From: Bufo bufo
Lineage: Eukaryota; Chordata; Amphibia; Anura; Bufonidae
Direction of reading: 5' to 3'
Assembly (NCBI RefSeq): GCF_905171765.1
Contig: NC_053392.1
Location: forward strand, 342,705,010-342,769,009
Length of the DNA stretch: 64,000 bases
Shown: positions 34,264 to 46,740 of the stretch, in pieces
Layout: every line of letters starts with the position of its first letter
How positions within the stretch are numbered: position 1 is the first letter of the stretch
Notes under the pieces: generated by a model
Database searches by the model: none
Seen by the model: only the letters and a program-made list of their open reading frames with translations
What the model was told of the DNA's origin: nothing
Program-made: the position numbers and the translations under genes

Positions 34264-34272
34264 TCTATATAA
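34264..34272 (+). promoter_or_regulatory. Possible TATA box of hAT element 2
   Basis: CTATATAAG lies at the start of the leader of the hAT element, followed about 30 bp later by CACATCACTCTGCTCTGATT, a plausible initiation area. The position and sequence suit a core promoter; use is inferred. Confidence 0.45.
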
Positions 34273-34703
34273 GCTGGAGTCACGTAGCGCTGCACATCAC
34301 TCTGCTCTGATTAGTGTAGGGATAGGATGCTGCTGCTGTGAGGGAGAGAATTGGACAGAATCTTTAATCAGAAGTGCTTGTTAACTCAGCGATTTACCTA
34401 GATTTTGTTTTGTGGGTGCAGTGCACAATATTTTTACCCTGCCCTGAGCCCAGTGACCCAGAAAAATAACTTTTATCCGTTTGTTAATTAGGTGGGTGGC
34501 AGCGGCGGTCATTTTATGCAAGTTCTGTGCAACAGCACAGCATATGTACATTTGTGACAGTCAAATAGAAGCTTCGCTTGCAGCCAGTGATTGTTAAAAA
34601 CAAGCTTGAAATACTTCAATAATTTTCTTGTTTTAAAAAACACAAATTTTTGGCAATACCCTCTATCTGGGGCCTCTGCAGCATTATTCAGTGTGCAATT
34701 TAA

Positions 34704-37556
34704 CCCCTTAGGGACTTAGGACGTACCGGTACGCCACGTTTGGCGAGTCCTTAAGGACTTAGGACGTACCGGTACGTCCTAAGTTTAAAAGTAGATTGCG
34801 GCGAGGGTTAATAGGAACAGGATGCCCGCTGAAATCATTCAGCGGGCATCCTGTCACAACGCCGGGGGGGGGTCATGTCAATTCAGACCTGCGGTTTGCG
34901 GCTTTTACCTGCGGTTGCGGCGGCGGTCGGTGCCATCGGGTCCCCATTCGGCTGTGGGGGGGACCCGATGGCATGGAAGGCAGCGTGATGTCTAAGGAAG
35001 GCATTGCGCTGCCTTCCGGTGACGAGCCTGTGAGATCCAGCCCCCTGGATCTCACAGGCCGGAAGCTGTATGAGTAATTTGGATTAAAGTATACCTTTCT
35101 ACAAATCGGTGAGTGCCGCTCATTTTGTTTCTCTCCTTTGAAGATTATTTTGCATACGTACTGCTGCTACAGGCTGAGCACCACCGCAAGGCATCACTCC
35201 TTGGTATTTATTTCCAAAAGCACATAGGTTTGGTGTAGTGCCACTGATTTACCTTTTCTACAGTTTCATATGAGCTGTATGAGTAATACTCACAGTATTA
35301 CTCATACAGCCAATGCATTCCAATACAGAAGTATTGGAATGCATTGTAAAGGATTAGACCCCCAAAAGTTCAAGTCCCAAAGTGGGACAAAAAATAAAGT
35401 GAAAAAAAAGTTGAAAAAAGAAATTTTTCCCCCCAAAAAATTAAAAGTTTCAAGTAAAAATAAACAAAAAATGTCAACCGGCTCTATAAATATATTACAT
35501 GACCTAAACCCTCAGATGAACACCGTAAAAAATAAAAAATAAAAACTGTGCTAAATAAACCATTTTAGCAAGCGAGGCGTTTGCCCACCAAAATAGTACC
35601 AATCTAACCGTCACCTCATCCCGCAAAAAATGAGCCCCTAAATGAGACAATCGTCAAAAAAATAAAAAACTATGGCTCAGAATATGTTTTAAAAAAGCTG
35701 TTATTATGTAAAACTTACATAAATAAAAAAAAAAGTATACATATTAGGTATCGCCGCGTCCGTATCGACCGGCTCTATAAAAATATCACATGACCTAACC
35801 CTCAGATGAACACCGTAAAAAATGTAAAATAAAAACTGTGCTAAATAAACCATTTTTTGTCACCTTACATCACAAAAAGTGAAATAGCAAGCGATCAAGA
35901 AGTCACACGCACCCCAAAATAGTGCCAATAAAAGCGTCATCTCATCCCACAAAAATCATACCCTACCCAAGGTAATCGCCCAAAAACTGAAAAAATTATG
36001 GCTCTCAGACTATGGAAACACTAAAACATGATTTTTTTTGCTTCAAAAAAGAAATCATTGTGTAATACTTAAATAAAAAAAAGTATACATATTAGGTATC
36101 GCCGCATCCGTGACAACCTGGTCTATAAAAATATCACATGATCTAACCTGTCAGATGAATGTTGTAAATGACAAAAAATAAAAACTGTGCCAAAACAGCT
36201 ATTTCTGCCTTCCAAAAACCGTATGGCATTCCTTTCCTTCTGCGCCCTGCCGTGTGCCCATACAGCTGTTTACGACCACATATGGGGTGTTTCTGTAAAC
36301 TACAGAATCAGGGCCATAAATATTGAGTTTTGTTTGGCTGTTAACCCTTGCTTTGTTACTGGAAAAAATTGATTAAAATGGAAAATTTGCCCAAAAATTT
36401 AAATTCTGAAATTTCATCTCCATTTGCCAATAACTCTTGTGGAACACCTAAAGGGTTAATGACGTTTGTAAAATCTGTTTTGAATACCTTGAGGAGTGTA
36501 GTTTCTTAGATGGGGTCACTTTTATGGAGTTTCTACTCTAGGGGTGCATCAGGGGGTCTTCAAATGGGACATGGTGTCAAAAAAAAACAGTCCAGCAAAA
36601 TCTGCCTTCCAAAAACCGTATGGCATTCCTTTCCTTCTGCGCCCTGCCGTGTGCCCGTACAGTAGTTTACGACCACATATGGGGTGTTTCTGTAAATTAC
36701 AGAATCAGGGCTATAAATATTGTGTTTGGTTTGGCTGTTAACCCTTGATTTGTAACTGGAAAAAAATTATGAAAATGGAAAATCTGCCCAAAAAGTTAAA
36801 TTTTCAAATTGTATCTCTATATTCCAATAATTCTTGTGGAACACCTAAAGGGTTAACGACGTTTGTAAAATCAGTTTTGAATACCTTGAGGGGTGTAGTT
36901 TCTTATATGGGGTCACTTTTATGGAGTTTCTACTCTAGGAATGCATCAGGGGGGCTTCAAATGGGACCAGGTGTAAAAAAAAACAGAACACCTAAAGGGT
37001 TAACAAAGTTTGTAAAATCAGTTTTGAATACCTTGAGGGGGTAGTTTATAGAATGGGGTCATTTTTGGGTGGTTTCTATTATGTAAGCCTCGCAAAGTGA
37101 CTTCAGACCTGAACTGGTCCCTAAAAAATGGGTTTTTAAAAATTTCTGAAAAATTTCAAGATTTGCTTCTAAACGTCAAAGCCTTGTAACATCCCCAAAA
37201 AATAAAATATCATTCCCAAAATGATCCAAACATGAAGTAGACATATGGGAATGTAAAGTAATAACTATTTTTGGAGGTATTACTATGTATTATAGAAGTA
37301 GAGAAATTGAAACTTGGAAATTTGCCATTTTTTACAAATTTTTGGTAAATTTGGTATTTTTTTATAAATAAAAATGAATTTTTTTTTACTTCATTTTACC
37401 AGTGTCATGAAGTACAATATGTGACGAAAAAACAATCTCAGAATGGCCTGGATAAGTCAAAGCGTTTTAAAGTTATCAGCACTTAAAGTGACACTGGTCA
37501 GATTTGCAAAAAATGGCCAAGTCCGTAAGGTGAAATAGGGCCGAGTCCTTAAGGGG
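34704..37556 (+). mobile_element. piggyBac non-autonomous derivative with TTAA duplication
   Basis: Flanked by TTAA at 34700-34703 and 37557-37560. Ends CCCCTTAGGGACTTAGGACG and, reversed, CCCCTTAAGGACTCGGCCCT. The left part has paired GTACCGGTAC palindromes and a GC-rich block. The middle has repeated units with CTATAAAAATATCACATGA spaced about 350 bp. The right part has ATGGGGTGTTTCTGTAAAC-type duplicated blocks. No transposase. The insertion lies in the hAT2 tandem repeats, where a sister repeat at 37849-37870 still shows the unfilled site. Confidence 0.93.
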
Positions 37557-37560
37557 TTAA

Positions 37561-38540
37561 GCTAGAAATACAGCTTTAATTTTCTGGGTTTTAAAAAACA
37601 CCATTTTTGGGCAAAATACAAAATTTTACAGCCCTTGCTGCATCTGTCAATGTGAAATTCAAGCGTTATATACTGCTGTCATATTCTTTTCTTAAAAAAA
37701 ACACCCATTTTGGGGCAAAGTACTTAATATTGCAGCCTTTGCTGCATCTGTGATTGTTAAAAACAAGCTTGAAATACTTCAATAATTTTCTGGGTTTTAA
37801 AAAACACCCATTTTTGGCAATACCCTCCATCTTGGGCCTCTGCCACATTAGTCAGTGTGCAATTTAAGCTAGAAATACAGCAATAATTTTCTGGGTTTTA
37901 GAAAACACCCTTTTTCGGAAAGATACTAAATTTTACAGCCCTTGCTGCATCTGTCAGTGTGAAATTCAAGTGTTATATTATGCTGTTATATTCTGTTATT
38001 AAAAAAACACCCTTTTTGGCCAAAATAATAAATTTTACAGCCCTTGCAGCATCTGTCATTGTGAGCTACACACTTTAGATACTGCTATGCTATTCTGTTA
38101 TTAAAACAAACACCCATTTTGGGCAAAATACTTAATTTGCGGCTTTGTCTGCATCTGTCAGTGTGAGATACACGCTTTAGATACTGCCGTGCTATTCTGT
38201 TATTAAAAAAACACCCTTTTTTGGCAAAATACTTAATTTGCAGCCTTGTCTGTATCTGTCAGTGTGAAATGCAAGCGTTATATACTGCTGTCATATTCTG
38301 TTATTAAAAAATCACCTATTTTTGGCAAAAAATATAATTTTGCAGCCTTTGCTGCGTCTGTCATTGTGAGGTACACCCTTTAGATACTGTTGTTCTATTC
38401 TGCTATTAAAAAAACACCTATTTAGGGCAAAAATCTTAATTTTGCCGCCTTTGCTGCATCTGTCATTGTGAGATATACCCTTTAGATACAGTTGGTCTAG
38501 TCTGTTATAAAAAAAACACCCATTTTGGGCAAGATCCTAA
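37561..38540. repeat. ~100-bp tandem repeats in the 5' region of hAT element 2
   Basis: About nine imperfect units containing AACACCCATTTTTGGCAA, TTTTGCAGCCTTTGCTGCAT and CTGTCATTGTGA. More units precede the piggyBac (34560-34699). They probably form the leader or transposase-binding region of the element. No coding content. Confidence 0.85.
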
Positions 38541-40564
38541 ATTTGAGAAATAGGAGGAGAGCGTCAAATAAGGGATGTGGCCCCGATCGTGGTGCTGCTG
38601 GTGGAGCTCCTGTTGCAGGGAGAGGACGTGGTCGATCTGTGCCAGCTACATGCACAAGTGAAACATTTTCCTCAGGTGTGAGTAGGCGACAGAACCTTCA
38701 GTGGCATTTGGCCTAATGCGGCTATACGAATGGTGAGGCCAGAACAAGTACAGGCGATAGTAGATTGGGTTGCTGACAGTGCCTTCAGTTTCTTTACATT
38801 GTATCCCACCCAGTCTCTTGCTGAAAGATCAGAGTTGGCACCTGCAGCCGATGTCCATCAGTCTTTCACCTCACCCCCTTGCAAATCAGCCAAGCAGTCT
38901 GAGCCACAAGTCATGCAGCAGTCTCTTCTGATTTTTGATGACTCTGCTAGCAGGGTTTCACAGGGCCATCCACCTAGCCTTTCCCCAGAAGTGGAAGATA
39001 TTGAGTGCCCCGATGCCCAACCACTTATGTTTCAAGATGAGTACATGGGAGGACCAACGCAGCACGTCTCGGATGATGACGAAACACAGGTGGCAACTGC
39101 TGTGGCTTTTGAAAGTGTGCAGACCGACAAGGAGGGCAATGGTGAGGGTTGGGTGGAAGATGATGTGGAGGACGATGAGGTCCTCGACCCCACATGGAAT
39201 CAAGGTCATGCGAGTGACCTGTGTAGTTCAGAGGAAGAGGCGGTGGTCGTACATAGCCACCAGCACAGCAGAAGAGGGAGCAGGGTGCAAAAGCAGAGCG
39301 GCCGTCCCCTAGACAGTACGCCTGCTATTGCCCACCGCAGCAAGGGACCAGCACACCAAAGCCAGATCCATGGAGTTCCCTGGCGTGGCAGTTCTTCAGA
39401 CAATGTGCTGACGACAAGACACGAGTGGTTTGCACACTGTGCAATCAGAGCCTGAAGCGAGGCATAAACGTTCTCAACATGAGCACAACCTGCATGACCA
39501 CGCATCTAAGTGCAAAGCACAAGCTGCAGTGGAGTAGACACCTCAAAAACCAAGAAAGGTCTCTGGCTCCTCCTGCTTCCTCTTCTGCTGCAGTCTCTGC
39601 CTCTTCATCCACCTCTGGAGTGACAGTGCCACCTGCCACCCCGCAAACAGAGGATCTGCCAGCAACACCACCACCTGGGTCACCAAGCATCTCCACAATG
39701 TCCCACGGAAGCGTTCAGCTCTCCATCTCCCAAACACTGGAGCGGAAGAGGAAGTACCCCCCTACCCACCCGCGATCCCAGGCCCTGAATGCCAGCATTT
39801 CAAAATTATTGTCCTTTGAAATGCTGTCATTCCGTCTGGTGGAGACGGAGAGTTTTAAAAGCCTCATCGCGGTGGTTGTCCCACAGTACGTCGTGCCCAA
39901 CCGCCACTACTTTTCCAGGCAAGCCATTCCTTCCTTGCACAACCAAGTGGGGGACAAAATCAGTTGTGCACTGCACAAGGCCATGTGTGGCAAGGTCCAC
40001 CTAACTACGGATTTGTGGACCAGTAAGCACGGTCAGGGATGTTATATCTCCATAACAGCACACCTGGTAAATGCAGTGGCGGCTGGGCCTGAGGCGGATA
40101 GCAGTTTGGTGCATGTCCTTCCACCACCAAGGATTGCAGGGCGCTTCAGTTTGCCTCCTGTTGCTTCCTCCTCCTACTCCGCTTCCTCATCCTCTACCGG
40201 CTTCTAATCCGGTCAGCGTAACACATTCACCACCAACTTCAGCACAGCCAGGGGTAAACGACAGCAGGCAGTTTTTAAACTTATCTGTTTGGGGGACAAA
40301 CCCCACACCGCGCAGGAGCTGTGGACGGGCCTTGAACAACAGACCGATGAGTGGTTGGTGCCAGTGAGCTTCAAGCCCGGCCTGCTGGTGTGCGATAATG
40401 GGCAAAATCTCGTAGCAGCTCTGGGACTAGCCGGTTTGACGCACATCACTTGCCTGGTGCATGTGCTGAATTTGGTGGTGCAGAGATTCCTTAAAAATTA
40501 CACCGATATGTCAGAGCTGCTGCATAAAGTGCGGGTCATCTGCAGTCAAATTGATATCCAATGA
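38541..40564 (+). pseudogene. hAT transposase 2, N-terminal half, C-terminus deleted
   Basis: 38541-38716 encodes a Gly/Arg-rich leader ending VSRRQNLQWHLA, then a stop. 38730-39455 gives a long acidic N-terminal region (WVEDDVEDDEVLDPTWNQGH). A frame change near 39425 leads to the BED finger (MVCTLCNQSLKRGINVL..., Cys pair, then TTHLSAKH His pair). The hAT core follows (NRHYFSRQAIPSL, KVHLTTDLWTSKHGQGCYIS) to a stop at 40205. A shifted frame carries LLVCDNGQNLVAALGLAGLT and HVLNLVVQRFLKNYTDMSEL and stops at 40562 where the 3' repeat begins. The rest of the RNase H-like fold and hATC domain are deleted. Confidence 0.88.
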
Positions 40565-40759
40565 CCGTCTAATATACCTCCAGCGACATAATCACTTGAT
40601 GTTTTCTGTCCGGTGAATGCCTAAAGTTTGGGGCCTGTACTCCCGTGGCCTAAAATAAATTTTTTATAGGCTCCAGCAGGGCCCATTTTTGACAGTTTCC
40701 CTTTAAGACGCATAAAAATGGCCCCTGATTAAAATACATATTTTTTTTGTCCATCACTA

Positions 40760-42260
40760 ATCATGACATCTGGCCCTGTCAATCAAAGTGGAGAGGAAGC
40801 AGCAGTTTCAAAGGGAGTGGAGCCTCTAGGTGTAACAGCAACACCCGTTTCTCCTAGAGGCTCAATTTGCATATATTAAAACATAATTTTGCTCAGAAAT
40901 GTAGGCACATATGAACATGAAGAATTGTGTTTGATCAAATAAAATGCTACAAAACCTGTTCAAAGGGAAAGTTTATCACAACAGGTCCCGTTCTCAAAAG
41001 TCCCTTCAACAGCACCCACTATGCTATTGATTTCAACGCTAAAAAAAATTATGAAAAATGTAGGTTAACTGAAAATATTAGTGTAGATAAAAGTATGTGA
41101 GCCCCGTTGGGGACAGCTTGATGCTAATGTCTGTAAAGCAATGAGGAATATGTCTGCACTATATAAGTGCGTAAAATAAATAAATAAATGTAAGAGGGCT
41201 ACAGCCATAAATGTAATTCCCAAATATATGTTCGCCAGCAATTACCTCTCACTCTACATTTTCTTAAATGTATTGCTTGAAAAGCCAACAAAAGTTTTCT
41301 AAAATAAAACAGTATTGTAAATGAGTAACTGAGACGCTATGTTCAAATCACTCCTGGAATTCTTCATTCACCACTCAATTATTGTCTTACAAATCGACCT
41401 CCATTGTACCAAAGCCTATTGTAGAACACAGCAGGAGGCTTTTGGGAATGCTCACAATTTTATATGTAATACCCCACCAGCCAGCTTTACCCTGCTTCTA
41501 GCGGTGTCCACATATAGATCCATTTATATATGTACAGTTGTGGACAATAATTTTCACAGATTCTGGTGTCCTTACTATAAAGTAGGAAATTACCTACAGT
41601 ATATATAAGACTAAAACCTTCTAGTCTCACACTGTTTATTAAAACTAGATGTTCGGGGGTTTTGTTATTAAGCTCTTGTATTTTATATCATTAGAATAGT
41701 TCACTTTTCTTAATTAATATATAAAACATATTGAGTTCAATGGTCATATCATTGTGCAAATAGTAAAATGTAATGCATAAAATAGTCTATAGCCTGACAT
41801 ATCAAGACAAAATGGAGACAATATGCTTCATTAAAATGTAATGTATATTTCATTATTTTCTGTCATATAGCGAGGACACTCATAAATATAGCCATTTGCT
41901 GCAAGGATTCTTGAAAAGATTTAAAAAAGGCTTGTATACCCAAACCTGGTCCAAAAAACCTGATAGTATTTTCTAACATGGGGGATGGGGCAAGAAAACG
42001 TTTGCCCATTTTGGGCAGTGAGCATTAACAAAGAATTACCTACTTTCTGAAGAAGAAAATTGCAACGGAAGAAACAACCATTATAATGGCCTAAGCCTAC
42101 TCCACTTCTCCCGGATCTCACTTTATGATGAGTTAGCTTAAAAGGGTGTCCCATCTGGACAATACGCTGTTGTCACTTGACATACAGCAGCTGGGTTATC
42201 TTTAATCTAGGGACTAACCTGCATATAGAAAACCATGAAATTGCGAATAAGACCCCCAAA
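40760..42260. other. Mostly unclassified sequence; SINE/LINE tail at 41095-41190
   Basis: 41095-41190 reads GTGAGCCCCGTTGGGGACAG ... CACTATATAAGTGCGTAAAA plus ATAA units, the same 3' tail type as the SINE at 54880-55113 (there on the minus strand). 41640-42200 is AT-rich and featureless. No supported gene. Confidence 0.55.
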
Positions 42261-42261
42261 T

Positions 42262-42500
42262 TTTTAAAAGGGTTTTTTAAGACCTCAAACAATGAATCGG
42301 AAAGTGTAAATGTTATAAAATAAAAATAAAAGCAATACTCACTTGCTTAATAGTCTATTGTTTTAGCGCCACTGCTCTGGTGCTCCCAGCTATGACACCA
42401 AATACTCTGCCTGACCACTGAGGCCAGTAACTGGCTGTAACTGTCATGTGTGGCGGTGTTGCTGTACTGGAAACAGACGTTTTCATTTCAGCCAGAAATT
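42262..42500. mobile_element. MITE fragment related to the one at 57242
   Basis: AAAAGGGTTTTTTAAGACC is followed by GCCACTGCTCTGGTGCTCCC and GAGGCCAGTAACTGGCTG, blocks that recur in the TTAAAGGGG-ended element at 57242-57592. Right end not seen. Confidence 0.55.
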
Positions 42501-42985
42501 ATCTCCAAAATGCACCATGTTGTCCAGTTTCTGAACTGATAACATCGTTTTTGATTACCTTGAAGGGATTCTCTTAGAATTTATGCCCTTAAACCACCAC
42601 TGTGATGTACCGGTATGTCACAGTGGCTGAGGTAATGTGTGGGAGGGCTGCTGCAGTGAGCCTGTTCCATACACGACAGGTGTCGGCTGTATCATACAGC
42701 AGACACCTGGTCGCTCTGACTGAAAAAGGCGATCGTGCAGAACCCGTCATTTAACCATTCAGATGCTGCAATCAACACTGATCGCAGCATCTGTGAGTCA
42801 AGGCAGAGGGAGGCGGCTCCATCTGCCTTGTGATCGGAGCCCCTGCAGTGAAATTGCAGGGCTCTGATCGGTTATTATGGCAGCCTGGATGCTTCTGAAG
42901 CTTACCAGGTTGCCATGGTAAGCTCCTTACTAAGCTGTGTACGAAGCACAGCTTAGCAGGGAGCATGTCAATATCCTATTCACCC

Positions 42986-43490
42986 TAAGGCCTCCTGCAC
43001 ACGGCCGGTTATTTTTCCCGTTTACTGGCCGTTTTTTGCGTTCCGTATACGGTCCGTATACGGAACCATTCATTTCAATGGTTCCGCAAAAAAAACGGAA
43101 TGTACTCCGTATGCATTCCGTTTCCGTATTTCCGTTTTTCCGTTTTAACATAGAACATGTCCTATTATTGCCCGCAAATCACGTTCCGTGGCTCCATTCA
43201 AGTCAATGGGTCCGCAAAAAAACGGAACACATACGGAAATGCATCCGTATGTCTTCTGTTTCCGTTCCTTTTTTTGCCGAACCATCTATTGAATATGCTA
43301 TGCCCAGCCCAAATTTATCTATGTAATCACTGTATACTGTATATGCCATACGGAAAAACGGAATGGAAAAACGGAACTAAAAGGGAACAGAAACGGAAAC
43401 ACAACGGAAACAAAAAACGGAACAACGGATCTGTGAAAAACGCACCGCAAAACACTGAAAAAGCCATACGGTCGTGTGCAATAAGCCTAA
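42986..43490. mobile_element. MITE with GGCCTCCTGCACACGGCC end
   Basis: Left end TAAGGCCTCCTGCACACGGC; right end CGGTCGTGTGCAATAAGCCT, a partial inverse. The interior is dense in TTCCGT/ACGGAA, giving long but meaningless frames. No protein motif. Probably hAT-derived. Confidence 0.75.
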
Positions 43491-43820
43491 GGGCTCAGGC
43501 ACACAAACGTATTTCCTTTCTGTATCCGTTCCGTTTTTTTTGCGGATCGTATGCGGAACCATTTATTTCAATGGGTCCGCAAAAAAAACCCTGAAGTTAC
43601 TCTGTGTGCATTCTGTTTCCGTATGTGCGTATTTCCATTCCGCAAAAAAATTAAAACATGTCCTCTTATTGTCCACATTACGGACAAAGATAGGACTGTT
43701 CTATTAAGGGCTTGCTGTTCCGTTTCATAAAATACGGAATGCACACGGACGTCATCCGTACTTTTTGTGGATCCATTTTTGCAGACCTCAAAATACATAC
43801 GGTCGTGTGCATGAGCTCTA
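43489..43820. mobile_element. MITE, same family, adjacent copy
   Basis: Left AGGGCTCAGGCACACAAACG; right ATACGGTCGTGTGCATGAGC, inverse-related. Shares GGAACCATTTATTTCAATGG with its neighbour. Non-coding. Confidence 0.75.
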
Positions 43821-43871
43821 ATAGATTTCTGGATAACACTGACAACATTATGTCAGTGTCATCCAGAAATG

Positions 43872-44744
43872 TAAGGCCCCTTTCACACGGGCGAGTATTC
43901 CGCGAGGGTGCAATGCGTGAGTTGAACGCATTGCACTCGCACTGAATCCTGACCCATTCATTTCTATGGGGCTGTGCACACAAGCGGTGATTTTCACGCA
44001 TCACTTGTGCGTTGCGTGAAAATCGCAGCATGCTCCTCTTTGTGCGTTTTTCACGTAGCGCAGGCCCCATAGAAATGAATGGGTTTGCGTGAAAATTGCA
44101 AGCATCCGCAAGCAAGTTCGGATGCTGTGCGATTTTCACGCACGGTTGCTAGGTGACGATCGGGATGGGGACCCGATCATAATTTTTTTCCCTTATAACA
44201 TGGTTATAAGGGAAAATAATAGCATTCTGAATACAGAATGCATAGTACAATAGGGCTGGAGGGGTTAAAAAAATAAAATAAAAATGTAACTCACCTTAAT
44301 CCACTTGTTCGCGCAGCCGGCATCTCTTCTGTCTTCTTTTGTGAAGAATAGGACCTTTGATGACGTCACTACGTTCATCACATGGTCCGTCACATGATCC
44401 ATCACCATAGTGATGGATCATGTGTCGGACCATGTGATGAGCGTAGTGACGTCATCAAAGGTCCTATTTTCCCTTATAACCATGTTATAAGGGAAAATAA
44501 TGCAATCTACACTACAACTAACCCAAACCTGAACTTCTGTGAAGAAGTTCGGGTCTGGGTACCACAGTCAGTCTTTTATCACGCGCGTGCAAAACACATT
44601 GCACCCGCGCGATAAAAACTGAACATCGGAACGCAATCGCAGTCAAAACTGACTGCAATTGTGTACCTACTCGCGCGGGTTTGCCGCAATGCACCGGGAC
44701 GCATCCGGACCTAATCCAGACACGCTCGTCTGCAAGGGGCCTAA
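43872..44744. mobile_element. MITE with AAGGCCCCTT ends
   Basis: Left TAAGGCCCCTTTCACACGGG; right, reversed, TTAGGCCCCTTGCAGACGAG. The interior has long palindromes, notably GACGTCACTACGTTCATCAC facing GTGATGAGCGTAGTGACGTC around 44405, and GAATGCGT-type blocks. A second, similar end (CTCATCTGAAAGGGGCCT) at 44847 suggests another copy. Non-coding. Confidence 0.78.
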
Positions 44745-45606
44745 GGGTTACATAAGATCATAAATCAACATAATGCTATGTGACCCCGGCAGTGCTGGGA
44801 GTTCAGGCTGGATGCCTTGCTGCGAGTGCCAAGCGAGACACCCGCTCATCTGAAAGGGGCCTCAGGGGGTTAAAAGTTATTACTATAAAAGTAAAGTTAA
44901 AGAAAATAAAGAATTAAAATATTAAAGGTTTAAATCACCCCGCTTTCCCAATTTTACATATAAAAATATATTAACGGTAAAAAATAAACATATCAGGTAT
45001 CGCCGCATCCAAAAATGTCTGCACTACTACAATATTTTTTTAAAATTCCTGTGCATTGAATACCGTAACCGAAAAAAAAATTAAAACCCACACAATTCAC
45101 AATTTTTAGTCACCTTTTCCGCCCAAAAAATTTGAACAGTGATCAAAAAGTCGTACATACCACAAAAATGGTACCAAAAAAAATAGAGTTATTTCCGCAA
45201 AAAAACTGCTCTGTGGATGGAAATATAAAAAAGTTATGGCTGTCAGAAAATGGGGATTCAAAAAAATGTTTTTCTTTTTTTCAAAGGTTTTTAATTTTTT
45301 TTAAAGTAGTAAAACAAACAAAAAACGGTTTGGTATCGCCGTGTTTGTATTGAGCCGCAGAATAAGGACATCATGTGATATTTTGCGCATAGTGAACACC
45401 GTGATGTAAAAACCCCCAAAATCCTTGGCGGAATTCAAGTGAACTCTACAAACAATTCTTTTCCCATTTTCCAATAACAGATATGGTAAATTAAATAATG
45501 TCCTTAAAAAATAAAACATATCCCACAAAAAATAAGCCCTCATATGGCTATATGAATGGAAATGTAAAAAGTGAAAATGAAAAAAAAACAAAAATGGGCC
45601 CGGTAC

Positions 45607-45936
45607 TTTAGAGGTTAATATTGATGGCCTATCTTCAGGATAGGTCATTATATCTGATCGGTGGGGGTCTGACTTCCCGCTGATCAGTTGTTTGACAAGG
45701 CTGCAGCTCATCACATGGTAAAGGTGCAGCTCAGTCCCATTTAAGTGAATGGACCTGAGCTGCAATACTTTTAGCACAGCCGCTATACAATGTACAGTTC
45801 TGGGCTTGCTAAGTTGTGAGGCAGCCGCACTTACCGGAACGCCGAGGTCTCTTCAAGCAGCTGATCAACAGGGTTACTGGGAGTCAGGTCCCCACCACTC
45901 AGATAATGAGGATAGGCCATCAACAGTTAACTCTTT
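45607..45936. mobile_element. MITE with TTGATGGCCTATC arms
   Basis: Left GAGGTTAATATTGATGGCCT; right, reversed, GAGTTAACTGTTGATGGCCT. The interior includes GATCGGTGGGGGTC and AGCTGATCAACAGGG. Non-coding, short dispersed element. Confidence 0.72.
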
Positions 45937-46272
45937 AAAAAACCCTTTAAGCTAAGACATAGTATATATACCGTATGTTCAAAGACATAAAATTAAGACG
46001 TTACATTCAGTTGTTCTGAAGAGTTATTGTAAGTTTCAAAACTTTTGCCATCAACGTTTCAATTTTTTTCCATTTCATTTTGTGTTTACATTTCCTAAAA
46101 GCTTTCGCTTCTGCTCGATTTCTATGCCTCTATATGTCGGGCCTCTACAAACAAGCATGTAAACGTAACATAAGCAACTAACTAACAAAATGGGGCACAA
46201 TTATAAATCCAGCAAGAATGTCAGGTCTCTGAGACTGATGCACCTGAAATGAAGCTTTCCTTTTTTAATGTC

Positions 46273-46690
46273 TTAAAGGGGTTATGCCGTGATTTATATA
46301 GATGACCTATTCTCAGTAAAGGTAATCAATATCTGATCGGCGGGCGTCCGAGACCAGGCACTCCGCTAATCAGCAGTTTGAAGAGGAGATGGTGCTCTAT
46401 GCGAGTGCTGTTTCCTAGTCATTACACTACGCGTCGTCTTCTGTGGAGTGTCGACGTAGTGTAATTACAAGCATTTGCTCCATTCAAGTGAATGGAGCCA
46501 GTACTTGTCATTACATTGCACTTCCGAGAAGAAGTGCAGTGTAATAAAGAGGAAGCAGAGCTCACATGGAAAGCCTCCTCTTCAAACAGCTGATCGGCAG
46601 GGGTGCCAGGTGTCGGACCCCAACGATCAGATATTGATGACCTATCCTGAGTATAGGTCAAAAGTATAAATTGCTGCACAACCCCTTTAA
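46273..46690. mobile_element. MITE with TTAAAGGGGTT ends
   Basis: TTAAAGGGGTTATGCCGTGA at left and, reversed, TTAAAGGGGTTGTGCAGCAA at right. Inner mirrored blocks include ACACTACG...CGTAGTGT and ATCAATATCTGATCGG / CGATCAGATATTGAT. Non-coding. Confidence 0.82.
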
Positions 46691-46740
46691 GTGTACGATG
46701 GAATATTGGCTGGTATTGCATCTACAGGAAGTAGGAGGGT

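Larger units (their letters stand above)
34160..40759 (+). mobile_element. hAT element 2 (BED type), deletion derivative with piggyBac inside
   Basis: The left boundary is approximate. Order: a GCCATCACAGCCATGC / GCATGGCTGTGATTGGC palindrome (34200-34241), TATA-containing leader, tandem repeats split by piggyBac, transposase N-terminal half, deletion at 40562, one 110-bp-type unit, then TCCATCACTA ending 40759. The 3' text CATAAAAATGGCCCCTGATT is shared with hAT1, but the proteins differ, so they are separate families or subfamilies with similar ends. Confidence 0.8.
42585..45606. mobile_element. Possible piggyBac-like element, heavily interrupted
   Basis: The left part has GTGATGTACCGGTATGTCAC and GC-rich palindromes as in the other piggyBac derivatives. 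The right part (44870-45606) has the A-rich units with GGTATCGCCGCATCC and a GGGCCCGGTACTTTAGAGG end. MITEs at 42986-44744 sit in the middle. Clear TTAA duplications are missing, so this is a tentative call. Confidence 0.4.

Noticed and set aside
42930..43594. Frames of 60-145 codons on both strands.
   Set aside because: They come from TTCCGT/ACGGAA-rich MITE palindromes.
45301..45777. 158-codon minus-strand frame.
   Set aside because: Spans a piggyBac-like A-rich region into a MITE; the peptide changes character at the junction.
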